DNA of 64,000 nucleotides from an uncultured Acetatifactor sp. (GTDB taxonomy: Bacteria; Bacillota; Clostridia; Lachnospirales; Lachnospiraceae): assembly GCA_910583845.1 (NCBI GenBank), contig CAJUAB010000004.1, positions 172,662-236,661 on the forward strand, written 5' to 3'. The notes beneath the pieces are model-generated. The model was given only the letters and a program-made list of their open reading frames with translations. It did no database searches and was not told the origin of the DNA. Positions 8,701 to 17,687 of the stretch are shown here, piece after piece; position 1 is the stretch's first letter, and every line of letters begins with the position of its first letter. Made by a program: the position numbers and the translations under genes.

Positions 8701-8858
8701 GAGTGTGCTTGAAAAATGCTTTGTGTCAGATGTGCGCCTCCATCTGCGGGAGATTTGGGCCGAAGGCGGACGCATAGCAGGCTATGGTACTTGAATGCTG
8801 CACAAATATCACACAAATGTGGGGACGCGGTTTACCGCCACGGATGGCAGGGATGATA
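8701..8858 (+). repeat. Dispersed intergenic repeat, copy 2, split by an insertion
   Basis: The left half (8701-8737, GAGTGTGCTTGAAAAATGCT onward) and the right half (8817-8858, ATGTGGGGACGCGGTTTACC onward) match the contiguous copy at 29216-29285. About 80 bp of unrelated sequence separates them here. No gene is supported in 8590-8886. Confidence 0.55.
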
Positions 8859-8886
8859 ATCCGGGCACTCTGTGCCTGGCCATGTA

Positions 8887-11800
8887 TCATTCGAAGCGGA
8901 ACCATTCAAAGTCAAAATCACATCCCGGCAGGAACACAAACACTACCTTTTGTCGTCCTTTTACTGGCTGTAAGTCAAAGCTGTGGACCGTGTAGTCCTC
9001 CTCATGAGGAAATTCCACGATCTGGTTTATGCTCTCCTCGCCCAAAAAACGCACATGGATGGTATTCTTCGCCAGCGGTGTGCGGCCGCAGATCGTAATT
9101 CTGCTCACACCCTTCTCTCCGAAATCCATGTCCTCGTATTCCATGGACACATTGTTGCCGATTCCCTCTATGGCCCTCTCCGTCACGGAGAAGCTGTCCC
9201 CGTAAACCTGCCGGTTCTCCACCACATATAAGCGGGCAAAGGCCTTGTTTATCCGGGTAAAGCTGAAACCGCCCAGCTCCATGGAGGACTTTGTACAGAT
9301 GCATAGCGTAGTCTGACCGCGCAGACGCTTTTTCAGTTTGTAGGTCTCCGGCTGGAACACCTGCCACTTGCTCTGCTTATGGTACACACCGTCATACAGC
9401 AGTTCGCTTCCTTCCGCTCCGGGCATTCCCTCCCAGAACTGAATAAACTGGGGATCGTTGGAGTTGGCAAAAACTGATACCGTAATCTCATCCGAGCCAT
9501 AATCTCCAAAATCCAGACCGGAATACCCCACCGCGCTGAATCCCTCCCGGGCAGTGGACGCCGCGTTTTGTATGCCGCTGAGAACCGTGCCCTGTTGGCA
9601 GTTGAACAGGCCTCCCACCACAAAGGTATAAGGGTCCATGGTAGCGGGGCCCATATCCATAACGGAAAATTCCATCTGGGAGATGAGCTTCACTTTGTCT
9701 GTACCGTTTTTCACCATACATCGCACATGAAATTCCCCGTCTCCCAGGGCCGTAATGACGGCTCTGTCCCCCTGTGCCTCCACACTGGCCACATTGGTTT
9801 CTATGCCGGAGGCGTTGACCGCTTTCCAGATCAGCTCCTGATCCGTGGCAAAAGCAGGATGGCAGACAGCCTGTAAAGTAACCTGCTTTTTGTCAGGCCC
9901 TAAAACAGTCCAGGGGCGCGCCACATTTCCAGACTGACCGGCCTCAGATATTCCCCTCGGACTGCGCCCTTCTTCCGGTATCGGAATCAACTCCAGCTTG
10001 CGCACAGGCACAAAGCCCACGGGTACCTGGGCCAGGGGCATGAAACGGTTCCGGGGAAGCAGCGCCCGGCCTGCCTCCATCCCGCCGGGTTTCACCTCTA
10101 TGGACAAAGCTGCGCCCCGCAGAATATGCTCCGTCCCCGCCTGCTGTATGCTCCGGGCCAAGCCGGTTTTATCATCCCGGGTATACGCCGGCAGTTCACC
10201 CAGATGAACGCTCTCCCGGGCATCCCGGACGATAACCCGGATTTCCCCCGGGCAATCCTCCGCAGCGACCATCGCCATCAATTTGCCGCTGAAAAGTTTG
10301 CGGACAGTGCCCTTATAGGGATCATAGTCCGTGCTGTCCCCATTGTCCAGACCCACTAACCGCCCCGGACCGGTCACTTCCACCTCCACATAATCACAGG
10401 CGTTTTCCACCGGACAGCCCTTTTCATCCACGGCGGAGATCTCCACGAAGAGCATATCCTCCCCATTTGCTTTCAGCGTCATGCAATCCGCTCCAATGAC
10501 CTGCAGCTCCTCTGTCAGATTCCCCTGCCAGGTCAATATACGGTCGCCCTGCATTTTTTCCGCCTTCAATACCAGCGCTGCCGAATCACCGCTGGTGCTG
10601 TGGCACTCCCGCGCCATTTCCCGGCCATCCCCATCGTAGGCCACCGCGCAGATCGTGCCGGGCCTGTACTCCAGCCTGTAATTACCGGTCAGCGTTCTCC
10701 CCGAGCCCGCCTTGTGGCTCAACTCACAAATACCGCAGGATTTCCCGTCCGCAAACAATTCCACCCTGGGCTGATTGCTGGCAATCCGCACGTCAATAAG
10801 CTGCCCGGGATTGAAGTCCCAATAGGGAAAGAGATGCACAAAGGGATCTTTTGTCCCGTCGGTCCATTCCCCCTTGTAAATAGAATAAGCATCCTTGGGA
10901 ATCCCCGCCGTGTCAATCTGTCCGAAATAGCTGTTCTTGGTCTGATAGGGCGTGGGTTCTCCGATATAGTCAAAGCCGGTCCACAAAAACTGCCCGCAGG
11001 ACCAGGGCGTGTCCCTGTCCATGGTAATACAGTACTCCTCGTTGGCCGCTCCCCAGCTGGTGGCGCTGTTGCCCAGGGATGAGCATTGCTCGTCCTCGTC
11101 TGTCAGAATGGACCTCTCCAGGGGAAAATGATAGATTCCCCGGCTCTTTACCACAGAGGCCGTCTCGCTGCCGTAGATCACCCAGTCCGGATATGTCTCA
11201 TGATGTCTTTCGTAGTAGCGCTCCGCATAATTATACCCTGCCATCTTGGTGATATCCGCGCATTTCTGCGCACCCTCCCAGGGCATGTAATTGCTGCCGA
11301 TGGTGCAGGGCGCATTCCCTCTGGGATCATGTTCCCTCACATAACCCACCAGCCTGCGGGTAATCTCCTGTCCGTGTTCACTGGCATGTGTGTCATAAAT
11401 CTCGTTGCCGATACTCCACATCAGCAGGCTCACATGGCTGCGGTCCCGTCGTACCCAGCTGCGCACATCCGTTCCGGCCCAATCCACAAAGAACCTGGCA
11501 TAATCATACTGGGTCTTAGGCATCTCCCACATGTCGAAGGCTTCCGCGATTACCAGAAAACCCAACTCGTCCGCCAGCTCCATCACCTCCGGCGCAGGCA
11601 TATTGTGAGAGGTGCGCAGGGCGTTTACGCCCATGCCCCGCAGTTTCAGAAATTTCCTGCGCATGGCCTCTTTGGAAAAAGCAGCCCCCAGAGCGCCCAG
11701 ATCGTGATGTTCGCAGACGCCGTTCAGCCGCAGCTTCCTGCCGTTTAATAAAAATCCTTCCTGCGGTGTAAATTCCTTGCTGCAAAATCCTACTCTCAGG

Positions 11801-12705
11801 CTTTCGCTCTGGATCACCTGTCCGTCTTCCAACAACTCCGCCTGCAAAGTATAGAGATAAGGGTCCTCCACATCCCACAGATGGGGATTACCCACAGCAT
11901 AGCAGCTGTCAAACCGGGCTCCATGCTCCAATCTGCGACGGTCCGGTGTCAGCACCACCTTATCGTCTGTAAGGGCATTTTCTCTGCCGCAATCCAGGAC
12001 CTGCCGCCATACCAGGCCCCCTTGCCCCTGTTCTTGATGCTGTTTTCCTCCGGCAGCACAATCCGTTTCCGGTCCCTTTTCTCCCCCGGGCTCCATTTCC
12101 GCATCCTTGCGGGAAGCATCCCACAGAGTATACCGCAGCTGAAATTTTCCCTCCGGCAGCTTTGGCGCTCCGCCCCGGCCGTCAACCAATTCCGACTCGA
12201 TGCGCAGCTCATAGCCATGTTCCGCCCTCCCGGCAGATACGTAGATACCATCACTGGCTATATGTACCTCCGGCACCGTCAGCAGCCACACATTCCTGTA
12301 GATGCCCGCGCCGCTGTACCAGCGGCTGTTGGGGGATTGATGCACCACCCGCATGACCAGCAGATTCTCCCCCTCGTGCAGAAAGTCGGTCACATCGTAC
12401 TCAAAGGTGGAATAGCCGTACTTCCACTCTCCTGCCAGGCAATCATTGATATAGAGAGCGGAATCCATGTACACTCCGTCAAAGCGCAGATGTATCCTTT
12501 CACCCGCTTTCTTTTCCACTTTCCAGTTTCTGGCATACCAGCCTATGCCGTCCTCATACAGCTTATCCGTCTGCCAGATCAGCCAGTCATGAGGCAGCGC
12601 CACCGGACGCATATCCGCCTGCCAGATCTCCTTCCGCTCATAAGGTACCTCCAACGGGGTCCTGGCAAAACGCCACCCTGTATTGAAGAGTTCTCTCCGA
12701 TTCAT
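8887..12705 (-). CDS. Glycoside hydrolase family 2 enzyme (beta-galactosidase-like), multidomain
   Basis: I chose the ATG at 12705 (MNRRELFNTGW), with GGGAAAGGGA just upstream, over one 18 nt earlier. The 1272-aa protein has the GH2 layout: sugar-binding N-domain (RYSGAGIYRNVWL-type motif, about 120-140), Ig-like domain, then a TIM barrel with acid/base Glu435 (SIGNEIYD) and nucleophile Glu514 (IYGSETAS). A DUF4982-like and further Ig-like domains follow, and two beta-sandwich modules of CBM6/35 type close the protein (the last ends in FEWFRFE). There is no signal peptide, so it acts in the cytosol on imported oligosaccharides. The exact sugar, galactoside or another beta-glycoside, cannot be read from sequence. 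Confidence 0.9.
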   Translation of the reverse strand: MNRRELFNTGWRFARTPLEVPYERKEIWQADMRPVALPHDWLIWQTDKLYEDGIGWYARNWKVEKKAGERIHLRFDGVYMDSALYINDCLAGEWKYGYSTFEYDVTDFLHEGENLLVMRVVHQSPNSRWYSGAGIYRNVWLLTVPEVHIASDGIYVSAGRAEHGYELRIESELVDGRGGAPKLPEGKFQLRYTLWDASRKDAEMEPGGEKGPETDCAAGGKQHQEQGQGGLVWRQVLDCGRENALTDDKVVLTPDRRRLEHGARFDSCYAVGNPHLWDVEDPYLYTLQAELLEDGQVIQSESLRVGFCSKEFTPQEGFLLNGRKLRLNGVCEHHDLGALGAAFSKEAMRRKFLKLRGMGVNALRTSHNMPAPEVMELADELGFLVIAEAFDMWEMPKTQYDYARFFVDWAGTDVRSWVRRDRSHVSLLMWSIGNEIYDTHASEHGQEITRRLVGYVREHDPRGNAPCTIGSNYMPWEGAQKCADITKMAGYNYAERYYERHHETYPDWVIYGSETASVVKSRGIYHFPLERSILTDEDEQCSSLGNSATSWGAANEEYCITMDRDTPWSCGQFLWTGFDYIGEPTPYQTKNSYFGQIDTAGIPKDAYSIYKGEWTDGTKDPFVHLFPYWDFNPGQLIDVRIASNQPRVELFADGKSCGICELSHKAGSGRTLTGNYRLEYRPGTICAVAYDGDGREMARECHSTSGDSAALVLKAEKMQGDRILTWQGNLTEELQVIGADCMTLKANGEDMLFVEISAVDEKGCPVENACDYVEVEVTGPGRLVGLDNGDSTDYDPYKGTVRKLFSGKLMAMVAAEDCPGEIRVIVRDARESVHLGELPAYTRDDKTGLARSIQQAGTEHILRGAALSIEVKPGGMEAGRALLPRNRFMPLAQVPVGFVPVRKLELIPIPEEGRSPRGISEAGQSGNVARPWTVLGPDKKQVTLQAVCHPAFATDQELIWKAVNASGIETNVASVEAQGDRAVITALGDGEFHVRCMVKNGTDKVKLISQMEFSVMDMGPATMDPYTFVVGGLFNCQQGTVLSGIQNAASTAREGFSAVGYSGLDFGDYGSDEITVSVFANSNDPQFIQFWEGMPGAEGSELLYDGVYHKQSKWQVFQPETYKLKKRLRGQTTLCICTKSSMELGGFSFTRINKAFARLYVVENRQVYGDSFSVTERAIEGIGNNVSMEYEDMDFGEKGVSRITICGRTPLAKNTIHVRFLGEESINQIVEFPHEEDYTVHSFDLQPVKGRQKVVFVFLPGCDFDFEWFRFE

Positions 12706-12836
12706 ATTTTCCCTTTCCCGCATATCACGGGGGCTCCCCGTTTATTGCGCTCAAACAAATTTGGACGTGTCAGAATCAGGTTCACGGCAAAAAATGTGCT
12801 GAATGAAGGAGGCACAGCGGGCCGTATCTGATCAAA

Positions 12837-13484
12837 TCACATCTGTGCCATCAGTGTCTTCATATTTTCTTCGATATCCCCATGGAACACTGCCGAACCG
12901 GCTACGATCACATTGGCGCCTGCCTCCAGTGGAACGGAAATGTTCTCTGCCGTCACGCCTCCGTCGATCTCCACATCCACCGGCAGTCCTTTTTCCATGA
13001 TCGCCGCTCTTACCTGCCGGATCTTTTCCGTGCAGGTGTCTATATACTTCTGCCCGCCAAAACCGGGTTCCACCGTCATCACCAGCACCATGTCCACCTG
13101 TTCCAGCCACGGAAGAACCTTCCCGGCCGAAGTGCCGGGCCTGATGCTGATTCCCACTTTGGCACCGGCCTGTCGGATAGCGTCTATGGTCTCCTGTACA
13201 TGCTCTGTGGCCTCCAGATGGAAAGTCACCAGATCCGCGCCGCACTCCACAAATTGCGCGGCATACCGTTCCGGCTCCCGGATCATGATATGTACGTCGA
13301 AAAAGATATCGGTCCGCTTCCGCAGAGATGAGATCAGCGGCATCCCAAAAGAGATGGAAGGCACAAAGACACCATCCATCACGTCTATATGCAGATACCT
13401 GGCACCGCAGCGCTGTACCTGTTCGATCTGCTGTCCCAGCTGCCAGCAATCCGCAGCCAGAATGGAAGGAGATAAAATATTCAT
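12837..13484 (-). CDS. rpe: Ribulose-phosphate 3-epimerase
   Basis: The 215-aa TIM-barrel protein opens with LSPSILAAD and has HIDVMDG, DVHIMI, VEPGFGGQ and EIDGGV. These carry the metal-binding His/Asp residues and the phosphate-binding loop of ribulose-5-phosphate 3-epimerases. It interconverts D-ribulose-5-P and D-xylulose-5-P in the pentose phosphate pathway. GAGG lies 8 nt before the ATG. It stands between the GH2 gene and the amidase rather than in the araD/transketolase operon, yet supplies the same pathway. Allulose-6-P 3-epimerase is a close relative that cannot be ruled out. Confidence 0.9.
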   Translation of the reverse strand: MNILSPSILAADCWQLGQQIEQVQRCGARYLHIDVMDGVFVPSISFGMPLISSLRKRTDIFFDVHIMIREPERYAAQFVECGADLVTFHLEATEHVQETIDAIRQAGAKVGISIRPGTSAGKVLPWLEQVDMVLVMTVEPGFGGQKYIDTCTEKIRQVRAAIMEKGLPVDVEIDGGVTAENISVPLEAGANVIVAGSAVFHGDIEENMKTLMAQM

Positions 13485-13514
13485 TTGTTTTTCCTCAACA
13501 TCCTTGATTGGTCA

Positions 13515-13558
13515 GAGTATGTCTGAAAGATGCTTTCCGCCAGTTTGCAGACACGCTC
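13515..13558 (+). repeat. Dispersed intergenic repeat, copy 3, as an inverted repeat
   Basis: GAGTATGTCTG (13515-13525) pairs with CAGACACGCTC (13548-13558), with GAAAGATGCTTTCCGCCAG between. The core is shared with the copies at 7385, 8701 and 29216. It lies just upstream of rpe. Confidence 0.5.
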
Positions 13559-13690
13559 CCGTATTGACTTCATCAATATTTTACCAAATTCCCTCCGCTG
13601 CCGCAACTGTTTTCTGGACAGCAAAATTCCTCTTTACAGATCCAGGTGGCCGGAGGGAGAGGCAGACCGCCGTCAGCACCGGTACGCAGA

Positions 13691-13720
13691 GAACCCCCGG
13701 GGCGCAACTCCCGGGGGTTC
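13691..13720 (-). terminator. Strong GC hairpin after the amidase gene
   Basis: GAACCCCCGGG (13691-13701) pairs perfectly with CCCGGGGGTTC (13710-13720). It lies 20-50 nt past the amidase stop codon. There is no T-run after it, so it may be a weak terminator or an RNA 3'-end stabiliser. Confidence 0.5.
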
Positions 13721-13739
13721 CCGTCAGGCGAAACCGATC

Positions 13740-14870
13740 TCACTGCATGGATAACATCTGTTCCGCCACATCCTGTTTTAAGATCTTCCATGCGTCCTCA
13801 TGATCCACATAATACAGAGGACACTTTTTACCGCCGCAGTCATAATGCCGCAGAATATCCTCCGTTTCCAGATCATATGTATCCGTCAGCCACGCCAGGA
13901 GGCTGATCAGACTGTCATAAGTTTCCTGGGTAAACTGGCCATTGTCGTATTTATAGCAGCACTCTATGGAGATGGAATCCTCATTGCGGCTCTGCACCGC
14001 GTAGTCTATCTCATCCAAGGGGATGATCTGCAGGATCTCACCTTCGATCCCTATGATAAAGTGGGCGCTGGCCCCCGGTACGTCATGGTTGTCCTTAAGG
14101 TTCTCAAAATAATTGCGGTTATTGGCGGCACTGGTTCCGACATTGGCAGTATAGTGTACAAAAATACTGTTCACCTCCGTCAGGGGATCTCCCGGCCGGG
14201 AATACTCGCTGACCGTCAGGTAATCCTCCGTCCAGGACGGATGACGGTTAAACTGGCTTTCCGGAATCCCCTGGATGATTCCTTCCACCACCCTGTCTTC
14301 TCCTCCCTCCGCCAGCATCTCAGGTATAGTCTCCATGCCTGTCTCCGCCTCTGTGCCTGTCTCTGTACCCATCTGCCGGATTTGCCAGATGGCAAAGGCA
14401 AAACCGCTGATCAATATGCACAGCAGCACCGCCAGTAGTTGTTTCTGACGGCGCAGACGCTGCTTTCTCTTTTTCAGGAGCGCAGCCTGCCTCTGTTTTT
14501 CCTGCATGGTAAGCGGACGCCTGCCGGCTGCCTGCGCAGTCTGATATTGCCTGCTTTTGCCCTGTGTCCTTCCTCCGGATGCCGGACCCTGCCTTCCGGG
14601 AGTCCCCTCCCGTCTGCCGCTGATATTTTGCTCCTGTCGGCTGCGCCTCTGTGCGTCCCGCCGGTTCCCCGATATCATATCGGCCATTCTGTCCCTGCCC
14701 TGCGCGTCTGCCGTCCGCCGTCCCGCCGCGCCTTTTGACTGCTGCCGCACACTCTGTCTCAGGAACGAAAAATCCAACTCTTCCTCCTCGTCGTACACTG
14801 CCCCCATACCTGGTTCCCTGCCCTCTTTCTCTGTCATTTCTGAAACCAGTATAACAGGAAAATGCATCAT
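13740..14870 (-). CDS. Membrane-anchored N-acetylmuramoyl-L-alanine amidase (amidase_2 type)
   Basis: Of the 376 aa, about 145 form a basic, Arg/Gln-rich cytosolic N-terminus. A single membrane helix (LLAVLLCILISGFAFAIW) follows, then an external acidic linker and the catalytic domain. The zinc-binding pattern of PGRP/amidase_2 enzymes is visible: FVHYTANV for the first His and LRHYDCGGKKCP for the second, with ASAHFIIG between. The enzyme would cut the bond between MurNAc and L-Ala at the outer membrane face, in cell-wall turnover, division or sporulation. GAGG precedes the first two ATGs, which are adjacent. An unusually long basic cytosolic tail is the odd point. Confidence 0.85.
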   Translation of the reverse strand: MMHFPVILVSEMTEKEGREPGMGAVYDEEEELDFSFLRQSVRQQSKGAAGRRTADAQGRDRMADMISGNRRDAQRRSRQEQNISGRREGTPGRQGPASGGRTQGKSRQYQTAQAAGRRPLTMQEKQRQAALLKKRKQRLRRQKQLLAVLLCILISGFAFAIWQIRQMGTETGTEAETGMETIPEMLAEGGEDRVVEGIIQGIPESQFNRHPSWTEDYLTVSEYSRPGDPLTEVNSIFVHYTANVGTSAANNRNYFENLKDNHDVPGASAHFIIGIEGEILQIIPLDEIDYAVQSRNEDSISIECCYKYDNGQFTQETYDSLISLLAWLTDTYDLETEDILRHYDCGGKKCPLYYVDHEDAWKILKQDVAEQMLSMQ

Positions 14871-15016
14871 AATCCTCTATTATTTCTTAAATTTTCTTAA
14901 GAATTTATTGACAGGCCGCCTGCGTCAGGACACGGCTGCCTGCAAATAGAAACAGAGCTGCCGTATAAAGCAAACAGCCTTTGCTTATACAGCAGCTCAC
15001 ATCCTGCGCAAATAGA

Positions 15017-15958
15017 TTACAGAAATTCCTTAACCGACTTATATACGCCCTCGGCATCCAGACCGTATTTAGCCACCAGGGCCGCGGCGGAACCGGACTC
15101 ACCGAACACGTCCTGCATACCCAGCTTCTTCACGGGAGTGGGCAGATTCGCGCACAGGCAGTCACATACCGCGCTGCCCAGACCGCCGATCACGGAGTGC
15201 TCTTCCACTGTCACTACCTTGCCGGTCTTTTTCGCGCTGCTCAGAATGATTTCCTCATCCAGCGGCTTGATGGTGCAGATATTCACCACTTCCGCGCTGA
15301 TGCCTTCCGCCGCCAGCTTCTCCGCCGCGCCCAGAGCGGAATCCACACAGATACCGGTAGCCACGATGGTCACATCGCTGCCTTCCCTTACCACTGTGCC
15401 CTTGCCGATCTCAAACTTATAATCCGGCCTGTCATTGATCACCGGCACTGCCGCACGTCCAAACCGGATGTACACAGGGCCTTCATACTCCAATGCCGCG
15501 CGTACCGCCGCCTTGGCCTCCACATCATCGGAGGGGCACATGACCACCATACCGGGAATCGTCCGCATCAGCGCCAGATCTTCGTTACACTGATGAGTCG
15601 CGCCGTCCTCGCCCACGGTGATACCGGCATGGGTAGCGCCGATCTTTACATTCAGATGGGGATATCCCACGGAGTTACGCACCTGCTCGTAGGCGCGTCC
15701 CGCCGCGAACATGGCAAAGGAACTCACAAAGGGAATCTTGCCCACGGACGCCAGTCCTGCCGCGATCCCCACCATATTGCACTCCGCGATACCGCAGTCG
15801 ACATGTCTGTCAGGATATGCTTTCTTAAAAATACCTGTCTTGGTAGCGGCCGCCAGGTCTGCATCCAGCACTACCAGCTGCGGAAACTCTTCGGCCAGTT
15901 CCCTGAGCGCGTTGCCATAGCTTTCACGAGTTGCGATTTTCTTGATTGTGTCTGCCAT
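15017..15958 (-). CDS. Transketolase, C-terminal subunit
   Basis: The 313-aa protein holds the pyrimidine-binding and C-terminal domains of transketolase: DADLAAATKTGIF at the start, VEEHSVIGGLG in the C-domain, and the EDGATHQ segment typical of this fold. Split transketolases of about 280 + 310 aa are usual in Clostridia and archaea. Its ATG overlaps the TAA of the N-terminal subunit by one base (TAATG), so the two are translationally coupled in a 1:1 ratio. With its partner it moves two-carbon units between pentose and hexose phosphates. Confidence 0.93.
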   Translation of the reverse strand: MADTIKKIATRESYGNALRELAEEFPQLVVLDADLAAATKTGIFKKAYPDRHVDCGIAECNMVGIAAGLASVGKIPFVSSFAMFAAGRAYEQVRNSVGYPHLNVKIGATHAGITVGEDGATHQCNEDLALMRTIPGMVVMCPSDDVEAKAAVRAALEYEGPVYIRFGRAAVPVINDRPDYKFEIGKGTVVREGSDVTIVATGICVDSALGAAEKLAAEGISAEVVNICTIKPLDEEIILSSAKKTGKVVTVEEHSVIGGLGSAVCDCLCANLPTPVKKLGMQDVFGESGSAAALVAKYGLDAEGVYKSVKEFL

Positions 15959-16800
15959 TACGCCTGACCCTCCTTCTCTAATTCTGCCGCGATCCTGTCC
16001 AGATCGGCCATAGCCACCGCGTACTCCTCATCGTTGGGAGCCTTGCCGTGCCAGTCTACGCTGTTCTCCATGAAGGAAACGCCCTTGCCCTTTAAGCTGT
16101 GCATCACAATGCAGGTGGGCATGCCCTTGGTTTCCCTGGCCTCCTTGAACGCGGCCCTGATCTGGTCAAAATCATGAGCGTCAATATTGATCACATGGAA
16201 ATTGAACGCCTCAAACTTCCTGTCAATGGGGTAAGGGGAGCAGACCTGGTCAATGGGGCCGTCAATCTGCAGGTTGTTATTGTCCACAATCACACACAGA
16301 TTGTCCAGCTTGCGGTGTCCGGCAAACATGGAGGCCTCCCACACCTGCCCCTCTTCCAGCTCTCCGTCGCCCAGCACGGTATATACGCGGAAATCCCGGT
16401 TATCCAGCTTTGCGCCCAGCGCCATGCCTACCGCGGCGGAAATGCCCTGTCCCAGAGAGCCGGAGGACATATCCACGCCGGGAATATGTACACAGGGATG
16501 ACCCTGCAGATAGGAGCCGAGCTTGCGGAGCGTGGTCAGATCCTCCACCGGGAAATACCCCCTGTTCGCCAGGGCGGAGTACAGGCCGGGAGCCGTGTGT
16601 CCCTTGGACAGTACAAAACGGTCCCGGTCCTCCTTCCGGGGATTCGCCGGATCAATATTCATCTCCTCAAAATACAGGAATGTAAACATGTCTGCCGCCG
16701 ACAACGATCCGCCGGGATGCCCTGCCTTCGCGCTGTGTACCGCGGTGACAATGCCCTTGCGAACGTCATTAGCATGCTTTTTCAGCTCTAAATTGTTCAT
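15958..16800 (-). CDS. Transketolase, N-terminal subunit
   Basis: The 280-aa protein carries the thiamine-diphosphate signature GDGELEEGQVWEA...VDNNNLQ, SKGHTAPGLY, and GHPGGSLS near the start. AAGGAGG sits 7 nt before the ATG. It binds the diphosphate part of the cofactor and Mg2+, and needs the C-terminal subunit encoded immediately after it. The position below araD and the kinase gives a single transcript taking ribulose-type sugars to xylulose-5-P and on to the non-oxidative pentose phosphate pathway. Confidence 0.93.
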   Translation of the reverse strand: MNNLELKKHANDVRKGIVTAVHSAKAGHPGGSLSAADMFTFLYFEEMNIDPANPRKEDRDRFVLSKGHTAPGLYSALANRGYFPVEDLTTLRKLGSYLQGHPCVHIPGVDMSSGSLGQGISAAVGMALGAKLDNRDFRVYTVLGDGELEEGQVWEASMFAGHRKLDNLCVIVDNNNLQIDGPIDQVCSPYPIDRKFEAFNFHVINIDAHDFDQIRAAFKEARETKGMPTCIVMHSLKGKGVSFMENSVDWHGKAPNDEEYAVAMADLDRIAAELEKEGQA

Positions 16801-16933
16801 TGCTTCCTCCTTCTGCCACCCCCTGGCGGCACAATCTTTTTCTGACTATTATACTAGCATAAAACGGATTCCCCGTCTATACAAAGTGATAAAATTTCTT
16901 GGATGTGTTCGAGCACAGTCCATTGTCCCCACT

Positions 16934-17635
16934 CTATTGCTCTTTCTGTCCGTAATAGGCGTTGGCTCCGTGCTTGCGGTAATAATGCTTATCCTGCAAT
17001 TCCTGCGGAGCGGGCTGTATCCTTGGATTGATGGTCTCCGCGCGATAGGCCATCTTGGCCACCTCCTCCAGCACCACGGCATTGTGTACCGCGTCTTTGG
17101 CATCCTTGCCCCAGGCAAAAGGACCGTGGTTTTTGCACAGCACGGCGGGCACTGCCATGGGATCTTTGTTCAGACGTCTGAACTCGCTCACGATCAGATG
17201 TCCTGTGTTCTCCTCGTAAGCGTCCTCAATCTCTTCTCTGGTCAGGCATCTGACACAGGGCACCGCGCCGTAAATATAGTCGGCATGGGTGGTGCCGTAG
17301 CAGGGGATGTCCCTGCCCGCCTGGGCCCAGCTGGTGGCATAGGAAGAATGGGTATGTACCACGCCGCCGATTTCCGGAAACGCCTTGTACAGCTCCAGGT
17401 GGGTAGCAGTGTCCGAGGACGGATTGTATCTGCCTTCCACCTTGTTGCCGTTTAAGTCCATAACCACCATATCCCCGGGCTCCAATCTGTCATACTCCAC
17501 TCCGCTGGGCTTGATGACGAACAGGCCGCTCTCCCTGTCGATGGCGCTCACATTACCCCAGGTGAAGGTCACCAGGCCATAGCGGGGCAGATCCATATTT
17601 GCCTCATATACTTTCTGTTTCAATTCCTCTAACAT
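16934..17635 (-). CDS. araD: L-ribulose-5-phosphate 4-epimerase
   Basis: The 233-aa class II aldolase-fold protein has the zinc ligands in VHTHSSYATSWA and a later His, plus TFTWGNVSAID and IKPSGVEYD, both typical of AraD. It converts L-ribulose-5-P to D-xylulose-5-P, the last specific step of L-arabinose use. GGGGG lies 8 nt before the ATG. It follows the FGGY kinase by about 50 nt and precedes transketolase, so all four genes form one catabolic operon. UlaF and SgbE enzymes share this fold; the kinase neighbour favours arabinose. Confidence 0.92.
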   Translation of the reverse strand: MLEELKQKVYEANMDLPRYGLVTFTWGNVSAIDRESGLFVIKPSGVEYDRLEPGDMVVMDLNGNKVEGRYNPSSDTATHLELYKAFPEIGGVVHTHSSYATSWAQAGRDIPCYGTTHADYIYGAVPCVRCLTREEIEDAYEENTGHLIVSEFRRLNKDPMAVPAVLCKNHGPFAWGKDAKDAVHNAVVLEEVAKMAYRAETINPRIQPAPQELQDKHYYRKHGANAYYGQKEQ

Positions 17636-17687
17636 ATATTTGTCCCCCTGATTTAATATTCTGTCTGTTCCAGTGTCGCTCCGCCTC

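Noticed and set aside
12832..13449. 205-codon minus-strand frame overlapping rpe in another phase
   Set aside because: The rpe frame carries all catalytic motifs; this one is a shadow of it.
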